In this document: piece after piece, positions 53,382-61,942 of the stretch
How positions within the stretch are numbered: position 1 is the first letter of the stretch
Layout: the number at the start of each line of letters is the position of its first letter
DNA from: DTU089 sp002440045
Lineage (GTDB): Bacteria > Bacillota > Clostridia > Oscillospirales > Acutalibacteraceae
Direction: 5' to 3'
NCBI GenBank assembly: GCA_937885695.1
Contig: CALABP010000088.1
Location: forward strand, 1 to 64,000
DNA: 64,000 nt
The notes under the pieces: generated by a model
The model's input: only the letters and a program-made list of their open reading frames with translations
Told to the model about the DNA's origin: nothing
The model's database searches: none
Made by a program: the position numbers and the translations under genes

Positions 53382-55391
53382 ATTAAAAACAACGATAAGC
53401 TTAAAGCTGTTTTGCCGTATATACTTATCCCGCTTATATTTGTACTTCTTATAAGCTTTGTTTCCGGGCAGGACGTTTTCACTACAAAATCAACAAAGCT
53501 TCGTTATTATCAGGTAATCGAATTATTTGACGAGGGTCAGGTTGCGGAATACGAGCTGAACATAGGCTCGGGTGTGCTCAAATACACACTGCAGGACGGC
53601 ACAAAGGGCAAATATTCCGTCCCGAATGTTTCGCTTTTTATTGACGATATTCACGACAGCGTTGTTGAATATAACAAAACGCATAAGGACGCTCCCATTA
53701 AAGCCGACTATGCTTCGGGTGCGTCGTCATATTGGGTGCAGTATATTCCGCTCATTCTTTCTGTTGTGATACTGTTCATATTCGGCTTCATCTTTTTCAG
53801 AAGAATGAACAACTCTATCAGCACCGAAAACAACCGTGCAATAAGCTTCGGCAAGGCGCGCGTTAAATTCGGCAAAGACGAAAAGCGCAAAACAACGTTT
53901 AAACAGGTTGCGGGTGCCGATGAAGAAAAAGAAGAGCTTCAGGAAATTGTTGAGTTTCTTAAAGACCCGCACAAGTTCACAGAGCTTGGTGCAAGAATCC
54001 CCAAAGGCGTTCTTCTTGTCGGCCCTCCCGGAACGGGCAAAACGCTTCTTGCACGCGCCGTTGCCGGCGAAGCGGATGTTCCGTTTTTCTCAATTTCGGG
54101 TTCAGACTTTGTTGAAATGTACGTCGGCGTGGGTGCGTCGCGCGTAAGAGACCTTTTTGACCAGGCGAAAAAGAGTGCTCCCGCAATTGTGTTTATTGAT
54201 GAGATTGACGCCGTCGGCCGCCACAGAGGTGCCGGAATGGGCGGCGGTCACGATGAACGCGAACAAACGCTTAACCAGCTTCTTGTTGAGATGGACGGCT
54301 TCGGCAACAACGAGGGCATCATTATAATTGCCGCCACAAACAGACCCGACATTCTTGACCCCGCACTTTTAAGACCCGGCAGATTTGACAGGCAGGTAAC
54401 AGTCGGCAGACCCGACCTTAAAGGCAGAATTGAAATTCTTAAAGTTCATGCAAACGGCAAACCGCTCGGCCCCGACGTTGACCTTAAAAGCATTGCTCAC
54501 GCAACGGTCGGCTTTACGGGCGCAGACCTTGAAAACCTTTTGAACGAAGCAGCTTTGCTTGCCGCAAAGCGCAACCAAAAGGCAATTACAATGGTCGATA
54601 TTGACGAAGCCACAATGAAGGTCGAAGCCGGTGCCGAGAAAAAGTCGCATAAATACACCGAGCGCGACAAAAAGATTACCGCCTATCACGAGGCAGGTCA
54701 CGCCGTTGCTTCATATTACCTCACAAACAGCCACCCCGTATACGAGGTTTCTATTATTCCGCGCAGTATGGCGGGCGGCTACACGCTTTACAGACCCGAA
54801 GAAGACTATTCATATGTCCTTAAAAGCGAAATGCTTGACAGCATCGTTTCTTCAATGGGCGGCCGCGTTGCCGAAAAGCTTAAACTCGGCGATATTTCAC
54901 AGGGTGCGTCGGGCGACCTTTCACATGCGACCGACGTTGCAAGGGGAATGGTTACAAAATACGGTATGAGCGAAAAACTCGGCCCCGCAACTTATGCAAA
55001 AGAAAGCGACGAGGTTTTCCTCGGCATGGATTACAGTCATACCAAAAACTATTCCGACGAATACGCGGCGCAGATTGACGATGAGGTTAAAAGAATCCTT
55101 ACAGAGTGTTATAACAAGTGCAAGGACATTCTTGAACAGCATATCGACAAGCTTGAGCTTATTGCACAAACGCTTCTTAAAGAAGAGAAAATCGACCATG
55201 ACCGTTTCCTTCTTCTTATGAGCGACGATTACGACCCCGAAAAGGATACGTTCGACGCTGACAAGGCACTTATGGAATCTCTCGCTAAAGACGGCGAAAC
55301 GCTTCCCGAAGTATCAGCAAACGAGGATGCAGAAAGCGGCGCTTCTTCTGACACGGAAGGTGCAGAAAAAACAGCGCATACGGAAGAATAA
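53382..55391 (+). CDS. ftsH: ATP-dependent zinc metalloprotease FtsH, probable ATT start
   Basis: About 669 residues. Two N-terminal membrane helices flank an outer domain; AAA+ Walker A GPPGTGKTLL is near 215, Walker B VFIDEIDAVGR, and the zinc site HEAGH near 437. It degrades misfolded membrane and selected soluble proteins. The ribosome site GGTGAG (53371-53376) is five bases before ATT 53382, and reading from there gives a normal basic FtsH N-terminus (KNNDKLKAVLPYILI). An in-frame TGA is at 53373. The only standard start, TTG 53412, has no ribosome site and removes the basic segment. Confidence 0.95.
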   Translation: MKNNDKLKAVLPYILIPLIFVLLISFVSGQDVFTTKSTKLRYYQVIELFDEGQVAEYELNIGSGVLKYTLQDGTKGKYSVPNVSLFIDDIHDSVVEYNKTHKDAPIKADYASGASSYWVQYIPLILSVVILFIFGFIFFRRMNNSISTENNRAISFGKARVKFGKDEKRKTTFKQVAGADEEKEELQEIVEFLKDPHKFTELGARIPKGVLLVGPPGTGKTLLARAVAGEADVPFFSISGSDFVEMYVGVGASRVRDLFDQAKKSAPAIVFIDEIDAVGRHRGAGMGGGHDEREQTLNQLLVEMDGFGNNEGIIIIAATNRPDILDPALLRPGRFDRQVTVGRPDLKGRIEILKVHANGKPLGPDVDLKSIAHATVGFTGADLENLLNEAALLAAKRNQKAITMVDIDEATMKVEAGAEKKSHKYTERDKKITAYHEAGHAVASYYLTNSHPVYEVSIIPRSMAGGYTLYRPEEDYSYVLKSEMLDSIVSSMGGRVAEKLKLGDISQGASGDLSHATDVARGMVTKYGMSEKLGPATYAKESDEVFLGMDYSHTKNYSDEYAAQIDDEVKRILTECYNKCKDILEQHIDKLELIAQTLLKEEKIDHDRFLLLMSDDYDPEKDTFDADKALMESLAKDGETLPEVSANEDAESGASSDTEGAEKTAHTEE

Positions 55392-55403
55392 TTAAATTTA
55401 CAG

Positions 55404-55437
55404 AAAAACGACCGTGCTTTTATGCGCGGTCGTTTTG
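55404..55437. terminator. Bidirectional terminator after ftsH
   Basis: Stem AAAACGACCG/CGGTCGTTTT with a 14-base loop, between convergent ftsH and the next minus-strand gene. Confidence 0.85.
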
Positions 55438-55498
55438 CGTGTTCAGTTAGGTCTAAGATGGCTGTATCGGTTTTGACTGTCTTGTACCTATAAAACAA

Positions 55499-56629
55499 TT
55501 AATTATTCAGATATTCTAAGTATGGCTGAAGTTCTTTTCTTGCACGCTCAACGTTAGATATAATGGTGTATTCATTGTTAAATAAGGGGAGATACTTATT
55601 GATTTTTTGCATAATTTCTTCAGAATTCAGCGTAATTAGCCCGTTTTTAACAGAGATGTTTATCGCAAGCTTTTTTGTTTCATTAGTCTTCGGGAAGAAT
55701 ATTGTAGCGGTTAATTCATTAAGTTCGAGAATCTCTCCCTGTCCTAAAAATTTATGGTTAATCAGTGTACCTTTTACAAACGTGTCTTTTATATATGATT
55801 TTGCCGTGCTTAAAAGTTTTGCCGTTTCTTCGGCTTTTTTTAGTGCCTCTTCTTTTTCTTTCGCTTTAGAAACCCGCTCGAAATAAAGGTTTCTTGATTT
55901 TGCTGTTATCGGTTCAAAAGATAGACCGTTATAAAAATTATATGTGTGTGAGGAATATATAATATCAAACGTCAATATGTGCAGTTCTTTGTCAGGATAG
56001 AGGCTTTTATCTGTTTTATCAAAACGGCTTTTGTGGGTTTCAATTAATTCAGGAATGTTTTTTATTTCTTCAATAATTTGCTCGCACATCCGTGAAAAAA
56101 CATTAAGTTTGAAATCTGTCATAGGGCCCCAATCTTCATAGAATCCTATGCAATCGGCAAAGCTTTTTGCTTCGGTTGCTTTATATCCGAAATTGCTGTC
56201 TGGGTAGCGAAAAAACAGATACGACATTACAGAACGTTGATTGTTGGCATAAAGCCTGTTTTCCGGAGCGTATTTTTTTCGGAGCGCTTCGCTCGACTCA
56301 ATAAATTCATCTATTGCTTTCTGTTTGTCAGTATAATTCATATGCTCATCAGAAAACAGCTTTTTGAACATTTCGCGAACGGTATCGGGTTCTTCTTCGG
56401 AAAACTTTACCAAGGCATAAAACGGCGAGCTCTGTGCGCTGTCAATCAAATTTTCTGAAACTTTCCACATTTCTTTCAGCATTTTTTCAAAATCTTCGGC
56501 GTCAACATCGAAAGATTGAAAGGCTTGAGCAACTTCCCATTTGTATGTTTCCTTATTTGTTTTGTTGTTCAGAGTTTCAAAGTTATCTATATATTTTTGA
56601 AAGATGTAATGTAGGTAGCTTTTGTTCAT
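55499..56629 (-). CDS. Unknown protein with possible Tudor-like C-terminal domain
   Basis: 376 residues, soluble. I do not recognise the whole. The start (YIDNFETLNNKTNKETYKWE) recalls N-terminal segments seen in some McrB-like and helicase proteins. A Lys/Glu coiled coil (KAKEKEEALKKAEETAKLL) leads to a short beta domain, GTLINHKFLGQGEILELN...ATIFF, which resembles the Tudor-like tail of UvrD/PcrA-type helicases. Its ATG follows GGCGG. It sits alone between ftsH and the tRNA-Trp fragment. A defence role is a guess from position. Confidence 0.6.
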   Translation of the reverse strand: MNKSYLHYIFQKYIDNFETLNNKTNKETYKWEVAQAFQSFDVDAEDFEKMLKEMWKVSENLIDSAQSSPFYALVKFSEEEPDTVREMFKKLFSDEHMNYTDKQKAIDEFIESSEALRKKYAPENRLYANNQRSVMSYLFFRYPDSNFGYKATEAKSFADCIGFYEDWGPMTDFKLNVFSRMCEQIIEEIKNIPELIETHKSRFDKTDKSLYPDKELHILTFDIIYSSHTYNFYNGLSFEPITAKSRNLYFERVSKAKEKEEALKKAEETAKLLSTAKSYIKDTFVKGTLINHKFLGQGEILELNELTATIFFPKTNETKKLAINISVKNGLITLNSEEIMQKINKYLPLFNNEYTIISNVERARKELQPYLEYLNN

Positions 56630-56657
56630 TTTACCGCCTCACTTGTATTTTACAAAT

Positions 56658-56686
56658 ATTGTAACATATGTATAAATGTATTTCAA
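56658..56686 (-). promoter_or_regulatory. Promoter of the unknown gene at 55499-56629
   Basis: On the minus strand: -35 TTGAAA (56686-56681), 17-base spacer, -10 TACAAT (56663-56658). Confidence 0.65.
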
Positions 56687-56752
56687 CCTTAAAGGGGAAA
56701 CTTACCCGTTTTTCTTTGGGAACGGCAATCCGAGAGACAAAGTAAAGAGAAA

Positions 56753-56791
56753 AAAGAAACGCCGATTTTCTAAGAAAATTGACGTTTCTTT
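56753..56791 (-). terminator. Terminator of the former tRNA-Trp gene
   Basis: Right after the CCA end of the tRNA fragment on the minus strand: arms AAAGAAACG and CGTTTCTTT with further inner pairing, ending in a T-run. It supports the view that a working tRNA gene once ended here. Confidence 0.65.
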
Positions 56792-56792
56792 T

Positions 56793-56837
56793 TGGCAGGG
56801 GCAGTAAGAATCGAACTCACGACACGCGGTTTTGGAG
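56793..56837 (-). other. 3' fragment of tRNA-Trp (attachment site)
   Basis: Minus strand from 56837: anticodon loop CTCCAAA (anticodon CCA), 3' anticodon stem ACCGC, variable loop, T-arm GTGAG-TTCGATT-CTTAC, acceptor 3' strand TGCCCCT, G73 and encoded CCA at 56795-56793. The 5' half (acceptor 5' strand, D-arm, 5' anticodon stem) is missing and replaced by unrelated sequence. Breaks in the anticodon loop are typical of tyrosine-recombinase integration. The other end should hold an intact tRNA-Trp. Confidence 0.8.
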
Positions 56838-57240
56838 CGAAAAGCACGCTTTCAGTTAAGCCGCGTGTTAAAATACAGTCCCCTTAAATTTCGCATAAAA
56901 ACAGCACTTTCAGGATTAGAAAGTGCTGTTCGTTTTTGTCTTTATAGTTTTTGTTGAAAATTGATGCTTTTTTGATGCTCTTGAAAAATGAGCTGTATTT
57001 AGAACGCAAATATAACGCACCCCACTGCAAGAAATAGTGACAAATAATAGTAAAACCCTTTTGATATGGATTTACTATTTATATGTTTATTATAGCATTT
57101 GATTAGAACTCGTGTTTATGTTTATTCATTGATAGATAATAAATTGAAAAGTCCGAGGCTCAATTAAAATCCACTTATTCCAAAGTGACATGAGAATTGT
57201 CACTTTGGATGTCACTTTTAATTTATAAACAATTGTAGTA
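56838..57240. other. Non-coding left end of the element
   Basis: No gene seen. It holds ACACGCGG (56822-56829) and CCGCGTGT (56861-56868) as an inverted pair at the attachment site; a perfect terminator-like hairpin AACAGCACTTTC/GAAAGTGCTGTT at 56900-56930; and the perfect inverted repeat CCAAAGTGACA/TGTCACTTTGG at 57180-57208 with an extra half-site GTCACTTT at 57211. Confidence 0.65.
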
Positions 57241-57263
57241 TATCGCCCTTCATCAGCGTAAGC
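57241..57263. repeat. Inverted repeat, left copy (recombination site candidate)
   Basis: Read on the complement it is GCTTACGCTGATGAAGGG, one different base, GATA. It matches 58222-58244 in 22 of 23 positions, in opposite orientation, and brackets the recombinase gene. In plus-strand reading it encodes a scrap of HsdS (ALHQRKR). Confidence 0.85.
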
Positions 57264-57271
57264 GGTTGTCG

Positions 57272-58198
57272 TCAATTCAGACTTGATAACGAACGCATTA
57301 CTAAATCCACATCTTTGTTTTCAAGTTCTTGAATAATATGGAGATAGGTTTTCTGCGTCGTCGTCATACTTGAATGTCCTAATCTTTGTGCAACACTTGC
57401 GATTGAAACGCCTGCAAACAAAAGCAAAGATGCGTGCGTATGTCTTAGTCCGTGAACAGAAATAACGGGTATTTCTGCTTTCTTGCAATGTCTTGCAAGA
57501 ATATCATTAACAGTCGAATTATATACCTTACCCGAAACAAATATCGGCTCATCTTCAGGCAAATCTTTAACAAGCGTAGAAAACTGGATTATCAACTGCC
57601 AATCAATTTGTATTTTTCTGACTGATGACTGATTTTTTGTTGGCATAAAGCCACCATCACCTTTGTAATCCCAAGTTTTGTTAATTGATAATGATTGTTT
57701 AGAAAAATCAAAATCCTTAGGTGTTATTGCTAACGCCTCAGAAAACCTCATGCCTGTTTTTGCGACCAATAAAATAAACCAATCCCAATTTATCTCTTGT
57801 CCCAAATCTAAATTTGACAGTAATTTATGTAACTCAAATTGATTAAGATATTTGATTTTCTTGTGCCTTGGTTTTTTGCCTTTGATAATTGCTTTTCGTG
57901 TAGGGTCCCTTTCTATGAGGCCTTCATCAACTGCATCCAAAATTGCACCTTTAAGTTGGTGATGAAAATCCATCGTCGTCTGCCTTTCGTGCGACTTGGC
58001 ATAATCATTTAGCAGCTTTTGATATGTTATTCTCGATAGTTCGCATACCCTTAGCTCCGGTGCTAATTGTTTTATCCAAGACTGTGTAAGCAAGTACTTG
58101 TCCATTGTGACCTTTCTTATCGCCCCCTCCTTATACACCGTAATCCATTGAGCGTAATAATCGTAAAATAAATCCGTTTTGTTTATGTTATTCAGCAT
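57272..58198 (-). CDS. Tyrosine recombinase (hsdS-associated, XerC/integrase type)
   Basis: 308 residues from ATG 58198, which follows GGAGG. Catalytic residues: R151 (TGMRFSE), K188 region, H249-x-x-R252 (HGLRH), H275 (LGHSS) and Y285 (KTYLH). The N-terminal SAM-like core-binding domain is complete. The reading frame is open upstream into the hsdS cassette, but the gene has its own ribosome site. Inverted repeats bracket it, matching sequence inside the hsdS cassettes, so it is probably the enzyme that shuffles hsdS; it may also have integrated the element. Confidence 0.9.
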   Translation of the reverse strand: MLNNINKTDLFYDYYAQWITVYKEGAIRKVTMDKYLLTQSWIKQLAPELRVCELSRITYQKLLNDYAKSHERQTTMDFHHQLKGAILDAVDEGLIERDPTRKAIIKGKKPRHKKIKYLNQFELHKLLSNLDLGQEINWDWFILLVAKTGMRFSEALAITPKDFDFSKQSLSINKTWDYKGDGGFMPTKNQSSVRKIQIDWQLIIQFSTLVKDLPEDEPIFVSGKVYNSTVNDILARHCKKAEIPVISVHGLRHTHASLLLFAGVSIASVAQRLGHSSMTTTQKTYLHIIQELENKDVDLVMRSLSSLN

Positions 58199-58221
58199 AA
58201 TATCCTCCAAAATTAAAAAGT

Positions 58222-58244
58222 GCTTACGCTGATGAAGGGTGATA
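58222..58244. repeat. Inverted repeat, right copy (recombination site candidate)
   Basis: GCTTACGCTGATGAAGGG, then TGATA. It spans the end of hsdS cassette 1, where it encodes LHQRK on the minus strand. A third copy with one changed base starts near 61953 at the end of cassette 2, in the same orientation as this one. Confidence 0.85.
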
Positions 58245-58716
58245 ATGTTGTCGAGAGAGGTAAAAAACTCGGCAATTTGCTTTTGTTCCACAACACTTTT
58301 GGAAATGTAAATTTCTATTTCACTCAGAGTTGGATATTTCAAATTCCAGTTATCGGATGTAATTCCTTGTGAGTTAATCTGAAAAGTATGTACCATTTGT
58401 GGTAATTTGAATTGATAAGCAATACACCTTGAAAAAACTCCTGCATTAGGCGAAAGAACTGTATATGCAGGACTTACAATCCCCTCATAAGGTGAGTATC
58501 CGCTTGCACCTTGCCACATTCTCATTGAATTATAAGCTATGTCGCCAACACATACTTTTTTATATTTTGACTTGTCATCGTTGGAGTTGTCGTGTCTTCC
58601 GAGTTCTGAAAACTTTTTAATACCATCGTTGATAGTAACGGAGATTAACTCTCCATCAGGCATATTTTCAACTCGCTCAGAAAAACACTCTCCCAACTTA
58701 CGCTGTTCCCAAGAAA
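58226..58716. repeat. 491-base direct repeat, copy 1
   Basis: Matches 61955-62445 (offset 3729) with no difference I could find. Identity begins at the codons for HQR and ends just past the codons for SWEQRK. CTTACGCTG (minus-strand CAGCGTAAG, coding Q-R-K) occurs at both ends of this copy, at 58223 and 58697. Confidence 0.9.
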
Positions 58717-58720
58717 GATT

Positions 58721-58750
58721 AAAAAAGAGCCAAGGGAAAACCCTTGACTC
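58721..58750 (-). terminator. Terminator after hsdR
   Basis: Minus strand: GAGTCAAGGG, TTTT loop, CCCTTGGCTC, then TTTTTT. It blocks read-through from hsdR into cassette 1. Confidence 0.9.
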
Positions 58751-58767
58751 CTAAAAACATTTGATTA

Positions 58768-61700
58768 TTAGTTTTCTTTCGGCATTTGAATTTCACAACC
58801 ACCATTGAGAATAAAGTTGCGTAGCAAATTATCAGCTTTCATCTTAACTTTGAATGGCATTATTTTAGTTTTCTCTACCTTTTCAAAGTATTCCTTTGCT
58901 TTTTCTTTATCAACAGTATTGCTTAATTCTGCAAATCTGCCAAATTCATTGAGATTGCTTTCATTTAATTTTAGGCTCATCATCTTTCTAAGCATATCTT
59001 CATCTATGCCTAATGCAACCGATACCCGATGAATTTGGTCATTTTTCGCTTTTGACAAATATTCATTGATATAATCTCTCAATGTTTTGCCATCAGCTAC
59101 TTTAACATCACCTCTCTGAATATCGTGTAAGAAGATGTTGGCATATTTTTGTTCTTCTTGAGAAAGCATTGCAAATGTCTTGTGCAATTCAGTTTCGGCT
59201 TGTTCAAGAGCTTCTTTTGTTGTTCCCTCGATACTGAGCAATTTTATATACTTGTCAAATCGAGAGTTCATATAGTCAGAGTCAATTCGACCTGTATCAA
59301 TTTCCGTAATGTATCCGACAAGGTCATAAGGAACATCATCGCTACCGGTCTCTGTCCCTCCATTGCTTAGCTCTTTATAACGAAGAACCAAAACCAAATA
59401 TATGCTTTCATCAAAGGCAACATCAATAACTTCACCTGTATCCTCATCTACATATGATGGCGTATCCCATCTGAAGCCTTGAATTTCTGCTGCTTCCAAA
59501 TATCCATTGAATTCTTTGAAGTCCTTTGCGAATTTTCTGCAAACCGCAATATCATTAGGTAGCTTTTCAAAATTTTCGATACCGGCATTGCTAAACAGTT
59601 CTGAAATATTTTCAAACAGCTCATTCATCTGCTTTAAGTTTTCTGCAAGATGTTGAACAAACAAGCCAAGTGGCCTGTCACCCGAATACAATTTAACGGC
59701 ATCATTAACATTGCGTTCCATTGTATGAGGCTTTCTGTAATAGCGTATAGTACCAAAAGGCTTATCCGGACCGAATAAACGATTTGTACGAGAAAATGCC
59801 TGAATAATATTCTCATATTGAAGGACTTTATCCATATACAAAGTGTTAATCCACTTAGAGTCAAATCCGGTAAGCATTTGGTCAACAACAATAAGCAAAT
59901 CTATCTGTTTTTCAGGGGTATTTGCTATTCTTTCATACGGCTTTTTGTGTGCCAAACGAGCTGAAATATCTTTTTTCATTTTAGGAAATGTAGGTATAGT
60001 GAAGTCCTGCCCATACTTTTCGTTATAGTCGGAAATAATTTCAACAAGTCCCTCTTCCTTATATTGTACACCACCGTTATTATCTATGCTTGGGTCAAAC
60101 AATGCCGTAACTTTAAGTTCAGGCTTCATTTCCTTAAACAAGCGATAGTAGTTAATAGCTTCAGGTATGCTGCTCGTTGCAAATATAGCGTGGAATTTGC
60201 TGTTATGACTAAGTCTTACCCAGTTATCTATAATATCTTGCACCACCAATGTGGTATGCTCGTCAGTTGTATATTGAACATTAGGTATGTAATCCTCGAT
60301 ACCTTTAATATAGTTGCCTTTTTCATCAAGATGACCAGCCATACCTACTTGGCTTGCGTCCATATATTTATAATATACTTTGCTCTTAACCGGGTCCGCA
60401 ATAGCCTCTTCTTCTGTTTGAGCCTTTGCCTTTTCTAAAGCGACAACCTTACGAACATCCTTGTCCTTGAAAGTCAATACTTTACACGGGTCAAAACCGA
60501 GAACATTTTTATCCCTGATTCCATCTGCAATACTATATCGGTGTAATTCATTACCGAATACAGTAGTTGTTGTGTTCTTTTTCTTTTGGTTTTCGTCCTG
60601 AATAGGTGTTCCGGTAAAGCCAAAAAACATTGCTTTGGGGAATGTGGTTTTTATCGTAATAAGCATATCTCCAAAAGTGGAACGATGAGCCTCATCAACA
60701 ATAAATACGATACGCTTACTGCTTATAAGTTCAATATCACGAGCATTAAGTCCTCCGGCTTCATCTTTAATATTACTCATTTTCTGAATGGAAGTTACTA
60801 TTAGTGTATCCGCAGGGTTTGAGCTTTTCAGTTTTGTTATAAGTACGCTTGTATTTTCTGTTGCTTGAACAGACTCATTTTCATCTGCAAAACCACGATA
60901 CTCTTTCAGCGACTGTGTACCGAGTTCAATTCTGTCCATAAGGAAAATAACCTTATCGGCATCTTTTGAACTTGCTATAAGTTGAGCAGACTTAAAGCTC
61001 GTCATAGTTTTACCCGAACCGGTAGTGTGCCACACATAGCCGCCAAGCTGATTATTGCCTTCCCATTTGGCTTTGGCAACTTTATCAGAAATAGCACTTG
61101 CCGCAAAATATTGATAGCTACGCATTACTTTCAATACCCCGTCAGAGTCATCTGCAACAGTGTAAAATCCTATAAGCTGATGAGCCATAGGAATGGAAAG
61201 CAGTGTTGAAGCAACCTTATCCCAATCGTTGATAGGCTCATTATTAAAATCCGCCCAGTGAAAATAGTAATCGGGATTAAACTTACCATCAGGACCCGGA
61301 TTAGCAAAATAAACTGCTTCTTCAGGCGACATTGCCACAAAAATTTGCACTAATGAAAACAATCCGCTGAATATACCCTCGTGCGAATATTTTTCAATTT
61401 GATTGTATGCCTGACTTACGGGTATTCCGCTTTTCTTCAACTCAATATGAATTACGGGCATACCGTTAATAAGCAACATCAAATCTCCTCTACGGTCATT
61501 TAATAACTTTGACTTTGTAGGGAACTTGGGTTGCTGCACGATTTGGTATCTGCTCTGTCCTGCGGCAATTTCACGGCGGTCATAAATTTTAAGACTCACT
61601 TCTTTACCAAGATGAAGTTTGTCATCAGGATTGTCTCTGACGATAGACACACTTCTACCGTTAATAAAACCATTCAACTTCAATGGTGTTCTAAGAGCTT

Positions 61701-61911
61701 TAATTTGTTCCAAGATTTGCTGCATTTCGCTGTCTGTCAGAGGATAATCATTCAATCTGTCAATATCTCTGTTATTTTCAAAAAGAATATTCGCCCAATT
61801 TCGCAGCAAATCATCTTCGGAGTAGTTTTTTAAGACTTCTTTTTCCCACCCTTTTTCGGATAGTATTTTTATCAAAGCCGCCTCAAAATCTGACTCTTTA
61901 TTAAAAATCAT
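58768..61911 (-). CDS. hsdR: Type I restriction endonuclease subunit R
   Basis: 1047 residues from ATG 61911 after GGAGG. PD-(D/E)xK nuclease: D143 and E157-x-K159 (GDLMLLINGMPVIHIELKK). Helicase motifs: Walker A TTGSGKT (296-302), VDEAHRS, FGFTGTPI and the later QAFSRTNR. It cuts DNA after ATP-driven translocation, in a complex with HsdM and HsdS. It starts 31 bases after cassette 2. No hsdM is in the window. Confidence 0.95.
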   Translation of the reverse strand: MIFNKESDFEAALIKILSEKGWEKEVLKNYSEDDLLRNWANILFENNRDIDRLNDYPLTDSEMQQILEQIKALRTPLKLNGFINGRSVSIVRDNPDDKLHLGKEVSLKIYDRREIAAGQSRYQIVQQPKFPTKSKLLNDRRGDLMLLINGMPVIHIELKKSGIPVSQAYNQIEKYSHEGIFSGLFSLVQIFVAMSPEEAVYFANPGPDGKFNPDYYFHWADFNNEPINDWDKVASTLLSIPMAHQLIGFYTVADDSDGVLKVMRSYQYFAASAISDKVAKAKWEGNNQLGGYVWHTTGSGKTMTSFKSAQLIASSKDADKVIFLMDRIELGTQSLKEYRGFADENESVQATENTSVLITKLKSSNPADTLIVTSIQKMSNIKDEAGGLNARDIELISSKRIVFIVDEAHRSTFGDMLITIKTTFPKAMFFGFTGTPIQDENQKKKNTTTTVFGNELHRYSIADGIRDKNVLGFDPCKVLTFKDKDVRKVVALEKAKAQTEEEAIADPVKSKVYYKYMDASQVGMAGHLDEKGNYIKGIEDYIPNVQYTTDEHTTLVVQDIIDNWVRLSHNSKFHAIFATSSIPEAINYYRLFKEMKPELKVTALFDPSIDNNGGVQYKEEGLVEIISDYNEKYGQDFTIPTFPKMKKDISARLAHKKPYERIANTPEKQIDLLIVVDQMLTGFDSKWINTLYMDKVLQYENIIQAFSRTNRLFGPDKPFGTIRYYRKPHTMERNVNDAVKLYSGDRPLGLFVQHLAENLKQMNELFENISELFSNAGIENFEKLPNDIAVCRKFAKDFKEFNGYLEAAEIQGFRWDTPSYVDEDTGEVIDVAFDESIYLVLVLRYKELSNGGTETGSDDVPYDLVGYITEIDTGRIDSDYMNSRFDKYIKLLSIEGTTKEALEQAETELHKTFAMLSQEEQKYANIFLHDIQRGDVKVADGKTLRDYINEYLSKAKNDQIHRVSVALGIDEDMLRKMMSLKLNESNLNEFGRFAELSNTVDKEKAKEYFEKVEKTKIMPFKVKMKADNLLRNFILNGGCEIQMPKEN

Positions 61912-61942
61912 TGCGATTTCCTCCTTACTTTTTTCATAAAAT

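Larger units (their letters stand above)
58218..58716 (-). pseudogene. hsdS target-recognition cassette 1 (silent half gene)
   Basis: About 163 codons reading SWEQRKLGECFSERVE...GDIAYNSMRMWQGASG...ITLHQRK. This is one HsdS half: a target-recognition domain between the two EQRK/HQRK joints. There is no start codon or ribosome site; a terminator lies just upstream. It runs in frame into the recombinase. Bases 58226-58716 repeat at 61955-62445. Confidence 0.8.

Noticed and set aside
53412..55391. FtsH starting at TTG 53412
   Set aside because: No ribosome site in front of it and the usual basic N-terminus would be lost; ATT 53382 fits better.
56793..56890. A complete tRNA gene from AGGGG (near 56889) to CCA
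   Set aside because: AGGGG matches part of the acceptor, but the distance is about 97 bases, no D-arm is found, and the 5' anticodon stem is not next to the loop.
57272..58696. A single HsdS-recombinase fusion protein of 474 residues
   Set aside because: The frame is open, but the recombinase has its own GGAGG site and ATG at 58198 and the hsdS part has no start of its own; the fusion is a by-product of the truncated cassette.
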